Source: CAYNFT01 sp964396535
GTDB lineage: Bacteria; Chloroflexota; Dehalococcoidia; Dehalococcoidales; UBA2162
Assembly: GCA_964396535.1 (NCBI GenBank)
Contig: CAYNFT010000006.1
Location: forward strand, 1-42,830
Direction: 5' to 3'
DNA: 42,830 nt
The position numbers and the translations under genes were made by a program. Below are positions 33,337 to 40,282 of the stretch, piece after piece. The notes under the pieces are model-generated. The model made no database searches, was not told the origin of the DNA, and worked only from the letters and a program-made list of their open reading frames with translations. How positions within the stretch are numbered: the stretch's first letter is position 1; the number at the start of each line of letters is the position of its first letter.

Positions 33337-33623
33337 CCATACCAGTATATCCAGACCACTATTAGGGCGCCCGCAATAAATAAAACCATTCGCTTATTCC
33401 CCCTCTCCTAGATTATAGTTACATACTCCCTTTAATACCTCAAGGATTTAGTAGCCGTTATCCTATCACACCCGTAATGAGGAGATAAGCAACTGCTGCA
33501 GAGCCGGAATCAGCCCCTTCTTCTTAAACAAGAGTTCGGGAACTGTTCCGAAAGGCCCACCATATTTTACGACTACTGGTCAAGCGTGGAACCATTCGAC
33601 AAAAAAGGAACGTTTGAAGTAAC

Positions 33624-33854
33624 CTACGCCCCCAGAATTTCTTTGTGTCTGAGGGCACGCTCCAGGGAGGGCTGCATCTTCATCTCGCGGAATTCTTTGA
33701 TGTCGAAGTCCAGGTGCTCGAGGGCTTCAGCCTTTTCATCTGGATAATGCTCCAGCAGCAACTCGGCGAGCTGGAGCCGGGTGAGGGCGAGCTCAGGGCG
33801 GAATTTCATATCGGTGGCTACTCTCAGTGATTCCTTGTAGTGGTTTCTGGGCAC
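33624..33854 (-). pseudogene. C-terminal fragment of a TPR/adenylate-cyclase-type protein
   Basis: The frame encodes about 76 residues including ELALTRLQLAELLLEHYPDE, then AEALEHLDFDIKEF and MQPSLERALRHKEIL. This is the closing segment I associate with large multidomain TPR proteins (cyclase- or LuxR-like regulators with ATPase and TPR domains). Everything upstream is missing and no ribosome-binding site precedes the GTG at 33854. I read it as the surviving tail of a deleted gene. Confidence 0.6.
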
Positions 33855-34178
33855 TCAGGAACTATATCGAACTTTTTGCGACCCGACTTGATTCCTAGAT
33901 TGCGTGGATTATTTAAGAAATCACAACTTTCGCAGCCCTAGCCAAAGGTATTATGCCAGCAACTGCACCAGACGACAATGCAGTAGCTCTTTTCGTATTT
34001 TCCCTATGCATGAAATAAAGCCTGCCAGAATCCTTCGTCTATTCCCTGCGTTATAGTCCTGCTCACTTCTTGAATAGTTACCTTACTTCTTTCGGAGAGC
34101 AGGAGCAAGCTTCAATGTGTCTATCACCCTATGTCTTTAATGTGTCCCCCTTTCCTTGACGCCTTGACGATTCCCATA
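33855..34178. other. Gene-free interval before the kinase promoter
   Basis: These 324 bases contain only short frames with no family resemblance, no ribosome-binding sites and no strong repeat. A tandem CCTTGACG pair at 34154-34168 is the only local repetition. The kinase promoter begins at its right edge. Confidence 0.4.
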
Positions 34179-34207
34179 TTGATGCTAGTTTGCAGTAGTG
34201 CTACAAT
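34179..34207 (+). promoter_or_regulatory. Probable promoter of the kinase-regulator operon
   Basis: TTGATG (34179-34184) and TACAAT (34202-34207) are 17 bases apart, and TGC precedes the -10, an extended form. Transcription would start near 34214, giving a 14-base leader with AAAAGGA and the ATG at 34228. This argues against the longer frame that starts at 34198. Confidence 0.6.
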
Positions 34208-34227
34208 TCAGCAAAAGGATAAGTGGT

Positions 34228-36432
34228 ATGACTATACGTACGAAAGCACTGTTGATTATTGGGGCGTCATTGATATGCGTAGCTGGGCTTATATATATCA
34301 CTTCACGATTTACCCTTGTGAGTGGTCTAGAAGACATCGAGGAGCATAATACCCACAGACAAGTCGAGCAGGCACTAGGTGCTTTATCTTATCTTATCTC
34401 GGATTTGGAGTCCGATACTGCCGGCTGGGCAGCATGGGATGATACGTATGACTTTATCGAAGACAGCAATGAAGAGTATATTCAGTCAAATCTCGGCGAT
34501 GAAACTTTCATCACTATGCGGCTTAACTTGATGCTCTTTATCCATTCCTCTGGACGTATTGTTTTTAGCAAAGCTTATGACCTGGAGCATGAGGAGGAAA
34601 TACCAATCCCGCAGGACTTGCTGGCATATCTTTCCGAGAGCAGTCCCATTTTAAGTCGCCCCGGTAAACAGGTCTTCATCTCAGGGATTGTCCCGCTTGA
34701 GCAAGGTCCGTTGCTTCTTACCTCACAGCCCATTTTAACCAGTGAAAATGAGGGACCTGGCCGCGGCACACTTATTTTTGCTCAATACCTTAATACCGAA
34801 ACAATAAATGAACTATCTCAGGTTACACTTTTCTCCATAATCATACGTCCCATTAATAGACTGTTATATCCAGACTTCAAGGAAGCATTTTCGTCCTTGC
34901 TGCAAGGCGAGCCGATTTTCGTAAAACCGCTGGATACACAGAACATCCGAGGATACACCTTACTTAAAGACATCTACGGTAGGCCTGCTTTCATAATGGG
35001 GATAGAAGTACCCAGAGATACATATCAGCTAGGTCAACTTGTGTCCAGTTACTTCATATTATCGGTACTAGGAGTAGGTGTGATAGTTGCTGTGGGAACT
35101 ATGTTCATGGTGCAGAAGCAGGTTCTTTCACGGTTTACCACTCTAATTCGCGGCATTAACCATATCACTGAAAGCGGTGATACTTCAACGCGTATATCAC
35201 TGGGAGGAAGGGACGAGTTGAATCTGGTAGCTGGTACTATTAACGGTATGCTGGCAGCACTTGAAGAGGCCGGGACAGAAATAAGGGAGAGTGAAAGACG
35301 CTACCGCCTGCTGGCTGAGAACGTATCAGACGTAATCTGGACTATGGATAACGAACTCAGATTTACCTATGTCAGTCCTTCGGTTATACACCTTGCAGGC
35401 TTCACTGCTGAGGAAGCTATTAGCCTGACGCTGGAGGAATCCATGGATGCAACTACTTTTGAAGCTGCAAAACAGGCTTTTGCTGAAGAAGCATCGAGGG
35501 GAGATGTGTCTCAGGAGGAATCCCAGAGTGCACCGACATTCGAAATCCAGTTAAAGAGGAAGGACGGCTCCACAGTATGGACAGAAATCAGAATAGCTGC
35601 TATACGTGACCAAGATGGTAAAGCCATTGGCTTTGTTGGAATTGCCCGCGATATCTCCGAACGCAGGCAAGCAAGGGAGGAGCTACAACTTCGGTACGAA
35701 GAGGAAAGAGCCCTGAGAGAACAACTGGAAGAAGAGATACAGAAAAGAATTGAATTTACCAGAGCGCTGGTACATGAGTTAAAAACTCCGATTACTCCGG
35801 TATTGGCAGCTGTTGAGTTGCTGCTTGAAGAAATCACGGACGAGCGCTTGATGAGGCTGGTACAGAGCATAGACCGGAGTGCCTCCAACCTGAATCGAAG
35901 GATTGACGAGCTCCTTGACTTAGCAAGGGGTGAAATAGATATGCTCCATCTTAATATTGAGTCCGTAGAGCCAATACTACTGCTTCAAGAGATAGGCTAT
36001 GAGGTCATACCGGTAGCCCTGCGTAGTAAGCAAACTCTGAATGTTAATTCACCCCCCTCTCTGTCTACAATCTCAGCTGATAGAGAACGCCTGCGTCAGA
36101 TTGTACACAGTCTCCTTAACAATGCGCTTAAGTTCACTCCTGAAGGTGGAATAATCACCTTGCAGGCAAGAGAGGAAGGTGATAATCTAATTGTTGAAGT
36201 TAGTGATAACGGTCCAGGTTTAAGCAAAGACGAGCAAGAGAGGGTGTTCGAGCCTTACTACCGGCGTGTTGGGGACAGAGAGCGTCTCAGCGGACTGGGA
36301 TTGGGTCTTGCTCTTTCGAAGAGACTGGTGGAGCTTCATGGAGGTCGCATATGGGTGAAAAGCCGTAAGGGAAAAGGAAGCACCTTTGGCTTTTCACTGC
36401 CCTTCCAAGCGGTCAACCGCGAAGAGGGATAA
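34228..36432 (+). CDS. Membrane sensor histidine kinase (CHASE4-HAMP-PAS-HisKA-HATPase)
   Basis: The 734-residue sensor has a first membrane segment at about 7-27 and an extracytoplasmic CHASE4-type domain with the WAAWDDTYDFIED signature. A second segment lies at about 273-298, followed by HAMP (IRGINHITESGD), a PAS domain (about 360-475, DVIWTMDNELRFTYVSPS), a short coiled coil, HisKA with the phosphoacceptor His near 516 in LVHELKTPITP, and HATPase_c with NNALKFTPEGG, DNGPGLS and GLGLGLALSKRL. CHASE4 senses an unknown small ligand outside the cell. The regulator gene follows after 20 bases, so the pair is cognate. The likely targets are the secreted-protein genes downstream. Confidence 0.92.
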   Translation: MTIRTKALLIIGASLICVAGLIYITSRFTLVSGLEDIEEHNTHRQVEQALGALSYLISDLESDTAGWAAWDDTYDFIEDSNEEYIQSNLGDETFITMRLNLMLFIHSSGRIVFSKAYDLEHEEEIPIPQDLLAYLSESSPILSRPGKQVFISGIVPLEQGPLLLTSQPILTSENEGPGRGTLIFAQYLNTETINELSQVTLFSIIIRPINRLLYPDFKEAFSSLLQGEPIFVKPLDTQNIRGYTLLKDIYGRPAFIMGIEVPRDTYQLGQLVSSYFILSVLGVGVIVAVGTMFMVQKQVLSRFTTLIRGINHITESGDTSTRISLGGRDELNLVAGTINGMLAALEEAGTEIRESERRYRLLAENVSDVIWTMDNELRFTYVSPSVIHLAGFTAEEAISLTLEESMDATTFEAAKQAFAEEASRGDVSQEESQSAPTFEIQLKRKDGSTVWTEIRIAAIRDQDGKAIGFVGIARDISERRQAREELQLRYEEERALREQLEEEIQKRIEFTRALVHELKTPITPVLAAVELLLEEITDERLMRLVQSIDRSASNLNRRIDELLDLARGEIDMLHLNIESVEPILLLQEIGYEVIPVALRSKQTLNVNSPPSLSTISADRERLRQIVHSLLNNALKFTPEGGIITLQAREEGDNLIVEVSDNGPGLSKDEQERVFEPYYRRVGDRERLSGLGLGLALSKRLVELHGGRIWVKSRKGKGSTFGFSLPFQAVNREEG

Positions 36433-36452
36433 GCAAATAGGAATGGAGAATC

Positions 36453-37136
36453 ATGAAAGTACTTATTATTGAGGATGACAGCGAAATTGTAGAGGTTATC
36501 TCACTGTCCTTCGAGATACGCTGGCCCGGGGTGGAATTGGTCTCCACTCACCTGGGAGGGAAGGGAGTAGAACTGGTGGAGAGCGAGAATCCCGATATTG
36601 TCATTCTTGACCTCGGTCTTCCCGATATCAGCGGCTTCGACGCATTGAAGGAGATTCGCGCTTTTTCCGATGTACCCATTCTAGTATTGACCGTCAGAAG
36701 CGAGGAGACTGATATTGTGAAGGGGTTGGAGTGGGGGGCAGATGACTACATGGTAAAACCTTTCCGCCAACTGGAGCTGCTATCCCGTATAAAGGCCCTG
36801 ACGCGTAGGGCCAGTCCTTCGGCTAGAGAAATACCCCTGGTCTGTGGACAATTACGCTTCATCCCATCGACAAGGCAGTTCTACTACGGTCAAAAGGAGA
36901 TAAATCTCACCAGTACCGAAGGCTCCATACTTCACCAGCTCATGAAGAATTTTGGTCGGGTAGTAACACGCTCCAACCTGGCAGAAGCAGTGTGGGGCGA
37001 GGATTATCCCGATTCAGCAGACAGCCTCAAAGTTTATATCCGACGGCTACGCGAAAAAATCGAAACAGACCCCAGCCAACCGGAGTTAATCCTCACCAAG
37101 ACAGGTCTGGGCTACCTCCTGGTAAAACCAGAATAA
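36453..37136 (+). CDS. OmpR/PhoB-family response regulator
   Basis: The 227-residue regulator has a receiver domain with acidic pocket (IIEDDSE), phosphoacceptor Asp53 in VILDLGLPD, switch Thr80 and Lys102 in DDYMVKPF. A winged-helix DNA-binding domain (about 130-225) carries LTSTEGSILHQLMKNFGRVVTR and SLKVYIRRLREKIE. Proteins of this class bind direct repeats spaced 10-11 bp as head-to-tail dimers. An array of exactly that kind starts 119 bases after its stop (37255-37324), which makes it the obvious binding site. Confidence 0.94.
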   Translation: MKVLIIEDDSEIVEVISLSFEIRWPGVELVSTHLGGKGVELVESENPDIVILDLGLPDISGFDALKEIRAFSDVPILVLTVRSEETDIVKGLEWGADDYMVKPFRQLELLSRIKALTRRASPSAREIPLVCGQLRFIPSTRQFYYGQKEINLTSTEGSILHQLMKNFGRVVTRSNLAEAVWGEDYPDSADSLKVYIRRLREKIETDPSQPELILTKTGLGYLLVKPE

Positions 37137-37254
37137 CCCCGCATAAACAGCACATACTATTCTTACTCAGTAGAAAGTCTTCTATTTCACAGCAGGGATA
37201 TTTCACCACAGATAACCTGCCTTCCTCTATGTAATTTCTCCGCTTCTGCCAAAC

Positions 37255-37324
37255 TGTAACTTCTTTGTAACCCACTTGTAACCTTTATGTAACCTCTGCT
37301 ATCTGGTCTTAACCAGATTGTAAC
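37255..37324 (+). promoter_or_regulatory. Array of 11-bp-spaced TGTAAC direct repeats (response-regulator box)
   Basis: TGTAAC occurs at 37255, 37266, 37277 and 37288, each 11 bp after the last. A second group follows at 37308 (CTTAAC) and 37319 (TGTAAC), again 11 bp apart and 20 bp from the first group. A TAGACT at 37336-37341 lies 11 bp after the last repeat and could be the -10. The arrangement copies Pho-box-type promoters where activator repeats replace the -35. The 258 bases between the regulator gene and the next gene contain nothing else notable. Confidence 0.75.
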
Positions 37325-37394
37325 CTCACACAGTGTAGACTATCTCTAATAGTACAAATTAACTACTTTGCCTTAGTACTAAGGTCATAAACAG

Positions 37395-37811
37395 GTGAAA
37401 AGAATAAAAATGCAGTCCTTAAGCACCGAGCCCACAATAAGAAGCCTCATATTCGCCTTAGCCGAGACTGAGTTTGAGTGGGTATATGTATCCGAGGAGT
37501 ATAGAGTGGAAGCCCTGCTGAAACAATATAATTTTGATTTAGTTGTGTTGGATAGTTCAATAGAGGAACTTGGTATGACCTGCCGCTACATCAGGGATAT
37601 AGGGACTGCTCCGATTGTGCTAATAGTAGAGCAAGAGCAGCCAGACTGGAGAGAAATACACTCTCTGGACGTAGACAGTTATATCCAGGGGGTCAGTGGA
37701 ACAGAGCTGGTAGCTCGCTTGAGAGCGGCCTTACGTCGTTTCCAGTATAGCGAACAACCTGGACGAATAAATTCCAGGCCTGAACACCCGAAAATCTTCA
37801 TACAATCTTAG
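37395..37811 (+). CDS. Stand-alone degenerate receiver-domain protein
   Basis: The 138-residue protein has the receiver-domain pattern of alternating strands and helices, with FDLVVLDSS for the phosphoacceptor strand and APIVLIVEQEQ for strand four, ending LRAALRRF. The acidic pair of strand one is absent (KMQSLSTEP in place of the usual DDD/EDD), and strand five has VDSYIQG where active receivers have the conserved Lys. It is therefore probably not phosphorylated normally. It has no output domain. It is the first gene after the TGTAAC array and may act by protein contact. The start could be GTG 37395 or ATG 37410. Confidence 0.65.
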   Translation: MKRIKMQSLSTEPTIRSLIFALAETEFEWVYVSEEYRVEALLKQYNFDLVVLDSSIEELGMTCRYIRDIGTAPIVLIVEQEQPDWREIHSLDVDSYIQGVSGTELVARLRAALRRFQYSEQPGRINSRPEHPKIFIQS

Positions 37812-37871
37812 CACTAATTTTATAGCTATTTAATTAAATTATCAGAAAATAGAGGTAGAGGATATAGAGAG

Positions 37872-38351
37872 ATGAAAGCTTTGACGTGGGTAGTGATAGC
37901 AGTACTGGGACTGGTTCTTGCCTGTTTAGCCTTCCTGTATTTTTCACCCGGTTACAATCTGTATCTGGTTCGAAGCGAGAGTATGAGACCAACCTTTAAT
38001 ATGGGAGATTTGATAATAACCGGTCCCTTAAACAATCCGATAAGCGGAGAGGTAAAACCGGGAACGATTATTACTTATGAGCATAACAACGAACTGATAA
38101 CCCACAGGGTGCTGTCAATCGAAAGTAAGACACTGGTAACCAAGGGTGATGCTACCGAAGACGCTGACCCGTGGACGGTTACCTTTTCGGATGTCAAAGG
38201 CATCCACCTGGTCAAGATTCCCTATGTGGGCTATCTGACCAGTTTCATTCAGACCAAACTCGGCTGGTTTCTGGCGATTATTATCCCAGCAGCATTGCTT
38301 GTTGGCTGGCTGGCTAAGGATATAGTCAAGGAGGCATTTAGCGATGCTTAA
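37872..38351 (+). CDS. SipW-like (ER-type) signal peptidase I, first copy
   Basis: The 159-residue peptidase has an N-terminal membrane segment (about 6-26), the catalytic serine motif RSESMRPTF with Ser37, a histidine in ELITHRVL (His78) replacing the Lys of ordinary bacterial signal peptidases, and the acidic motif KGDATEDAD. A second membrane segment lies near the C terminus (about 132-150). Ser-His-Asp catalysis and two segments define the ER/SipW type, which in Bacillus processes TasA and TapA. Two TasA-like substrates follow at once, so a dedicated processing role is likely. Confidence 0.88.
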   Translation: MKALTWVVIAVLGLVLACLAFLYFSPGYNLYLVRSESMRPTFNMGDLIITGPLNNPISGEVKPGTIITYEHNNELITHRVLSIESKTLVTKGDATEDADPWTVTFSDVKGIHLVKIPYVGYLTSFIQTKLGWFLAIIIPAALLVGWLAKDIVKEAFSDA

Positions 38352-38449
38352 TAACGACATAAAATACGGGGAGGTGAAGCCTATTGCAAAATAATACTAA
38401 GAATATTCAAAAAGACCGCTCGTAAATATTCTAAGGAAAGGAGGAAAAG

Positions 38450-39061
38450 ATGAAAAAGATACTTGGACTAACAGTAACAGCCTTACTTGTCATAGGTCTG
38501 GTCGTTGGCGGCACCTGGGCTTATTTCAGCGACCCTGAAACAGCCGCTGGCAATACAATGTCCGCAGGCACCCTGGACCTGAGTGTCAACGGTGAAAACC
38601 CCTTAACAACGACTTTTGCACTAACTGGCACTGATAACGTATCTCCGGGGGGAAGCGGCATCATTGAGTGGGACCTCGCTAATGTAGGTGATATGGATGG
38701 TTATCTGGACATCTCGTTTTCAAACATTGTAGATGACGAGAATACCGTCCAGGAGCCCGAAACTGGTGATGATGCTGTCAGTGGTGAACTTGCCGAAGCC
38801 CTTCACCTGGAGATATTCATTGATGAGAACGACAACAATTCCTACGATGCCGGTGAAACCTCAATACACGATGACTATGTTACAGGCGGGACGACCGAGC
38901 TAACTGCATCGGCATGTGATGACTACCAGCTGAATGATGACGACCCTACCAGGCAGTTCATTATTAGCTGGAGCATAGATGGTGCTACCGTGGGTAACGA
39001 TATCATGAGCGATATTGCCGGTTTTGATATTGCGTTCTCACTCGAACAGCAGGCTGACTAA
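38450..39061 (+). CDS. TasA/camelysin-like secreted fibre protein, first copy
   Basis: The 203-residue protein has a SipW-type signal peptide (MKKILGLTVTALLVIGLVVG) ending GTWA before YFSDPETAAGN, with cleavage expected after Ala24. AGTLDLSVNG follows. This exact order (G-T-W-A, then a F-x-D, then AGTLDLS) is the hallmark of TasA, CalY/camelysin and related proteins of the Peptidase_M73 family, which polymerise into matrix fibres. The mature part is acidic, beta-rich and has calcium-loop-like DENDNNSYDAGE. AAGGAGG precedes the ATG. Fibre formation is inference, membership is well supported. Confidence 0.85.
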   Translation: MKKILGLTVTALLVIGLVVGGTWAYFSDPETAAGNTMSAGTLDLSVNGENPLTTTFALTGTDNVSPGGSGIIEWDLANVGDMDGYLDISFSNIVDDENTVQEPETGDDAVSGELAEALHLEIFIDENDNNSYDAGETSIHDDYVTGGTTELTASACDDYQLNDDDPTRQFIISWSIDGATVGNDIMSDIAGFDIAFSLEQQAD

Positions 39062-39105
39062 GCAACCAACGACTAGGAAGCGTGAACTGAATGCTTGAAA
39101 CTAAC

Positions 39106-39139
39106 GGGGGCTGATAAGCAATAAGAGGTATCAGCCCCC
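39106..39139 (+). terminator. Strong hairpin between the two TasA-like genes, without T-tract
   Basis: GGGGGCTGATA (39106-39116) pairs perfectly with TATCAGCCCCC (39129-39139) around a 12-base loop. No T-run follows, so full termination is unlikely. A partial terminator or an mRNA-stabilising structure that sets the ratio of the upstream fibre protein to the downstream genes is more likely. Confidence 0.55.
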
Positions 39140-39174
39140 CGAATACCCGAAAATTTGAAGTAAAGGAGGTGCCG

Positions 39175-39747
39175 ATGAAGAGGATACTGGGTTTGACCAT
39201 AACTTTCATGCTCTTCATCGGCATTACCGGAAGCGGCGCCTGGGCTTACTTCAGTGATGCCGAGCCCTCGACCGCAAACCAGATGATTTCCGGCATACTT
39301 GACCTGAAGACCGATGATGTTGACGGCGTTACTCAAACGCTCTATGCCACCAGTATGAAGCCGGGTAATACTATCGGTCCATCCACCATTCAACTAAGGA
39401 ACGCTGGCAACACAGATGGCCCGACCCTGGATATAAAGTGCTCTTATATAGAGAGCGATGGTAGTCCTAATGACGTCAATATGACAGCTAATGCTACCGC
39501 CGCCATGATGGAGGTAACCACCTTGAGTTACGATAGCGCCAGTCTTCTAACGAACATAAGCGACAACAATTTTAACGGTTATAAAGATTTGCAGGACCTG
39601 GCAGACGCCAATCTAAGCAGCCAGAGTGGTTTGGGTACCGGCGCTACCAAACCTTTCGAAATCGAAGTCAAGCTAAAAGATAACCTGAGTAATGATTTTA
39701 GAGCTGATGGAATAACTGTAGTTATCTCATTCACTCTAAACCAATAA
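39175..39747 (+). CDS. TasA/camelysin-like secreted protein, second copy
   Basis: The 190-residue protein opens with MKRILGLTITFMLFIGITGS and GAWAYFSDAEP, so the signal peptide has the same length as that of the first copy and the same A|YFSD junction after Ala24. ISGILDLKTDD follows where the first has SAGTLDLS. The mature part has DDNNFNGYKDLQDL-like loops and differs widely from copy one, so the two are not recent duplicates. It may be the minor or anchoring subunit, as TapA is for TasA, though it is not TapA by sequence. The ATG at 39175 is set by AAGGAGG. Confidence 0.8.
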   Translation: MKRILGLTITFMLFIGITGSGAWAYFSDAEPSTANQMISGILDLKTDDVDGVTQTLYATSMKPGNTIGPSTIQLRNAGNTDGPTLDIKCSYIESDGSPNDVNMTANATAAMMEVTTLSYDSASLLTNISDNNFNGYKDLQDLADANLSSQSGLGTGATKPFEIEVKLKDNLSNDFRADGITVVISFTLNQ

Positions 39748-39757
39748 GGAACTGGAA

Positions 39758-40282
39758 ATGAAGAAAGTAGTTAAATATATCGGCCTGACTGTACTGGTGC
39801 TGCTAATGATAGCCGCAGTGCTTACCTACCTGGCACCTCACTTCGGCTGGCGGGTAGATGCCCTGTGCTCAGGCAGCATGGCACCGCAACTAAAGGCAGG
39901 TTCACTGGTCATAACCCGATCGGTAGAACCGGAAAGTATAGTGGTGGGGGACATCATTACTTTTCTCCCGACCACATCAGGTGAGAATCTGGTTACTCAC
40001 CGTGTTATTGGCATAGAAAACAACTCCCCACTCCGCTTCACTACTAAAGGGGATGCAAATAACGGCAGCGATTCATTTGTCGTATCGGCACGAAATTTAC
40101 TTGGCAAGGTTTGCCTTCATATCCCCTACCTGGGACACGTTACTGAATTTCTTAAAACCCCCTGGGGGTTTGTAGTAGCTCTGGTAATCCCCAGCCTGGC
40201 TATCGTCGCCATATACGTTGGGGCTATCTGGAGGTTACTCTCCAGAGGAGAAAGGAGGGAAAAGCTGAATAGCGTGGCGTAA
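39758..40282 (+). CDS. SipW-like (ER-type) signal peptidase I, second copy
   Basis: The 174-residue peptidase has a membrane segment at about 9-27, catalytic Ser40 in CSGSMAPQL, His81 in NLVTHRVIG, and the acidic GDANNGSD. A second membrane segment lies at about 135-158, and the tail is basic. The catalytic set is the same as in the first peptidase, but the sequences differ greatly. It lies between the second TasA-like gene and the long repeat protein and starts 10 bases after the former. A division of labour, with this copy processing the giant protein, is possible but unproven. Confidence 0.88.
   Translation: MKKVVKYIGLTVLVLLMIAAVLTYLAPHFGWRVDALCSGSMAPQLKAGSLVITRSVEPESIVVGDIITFLPTTSGENLVTHRVIGIENNSPLRFTTKGDANNGSDSFVVSARNLLGKVCLHIPYLGHVTEFLKTPWGFVVALVIPSLAIVAIYVGAIWRLLSRGERREKLNSVA

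Noticed and set aside
33562..33627. Rightward frame encoding IFYDYWSSVEPFDKKGTFEV with protein-like composition
   Set aside because: Only about 22 residues look coding, there is no start or ribosome-binding site, and I know no family for it. It may be another decayed fragment.
33907..34020. Leftward short frame MHRENTKRATALSSGAVAGI plus a dozen residues
   Set aside because: About 32 residues, no ribosome-binding site and no recognised family.
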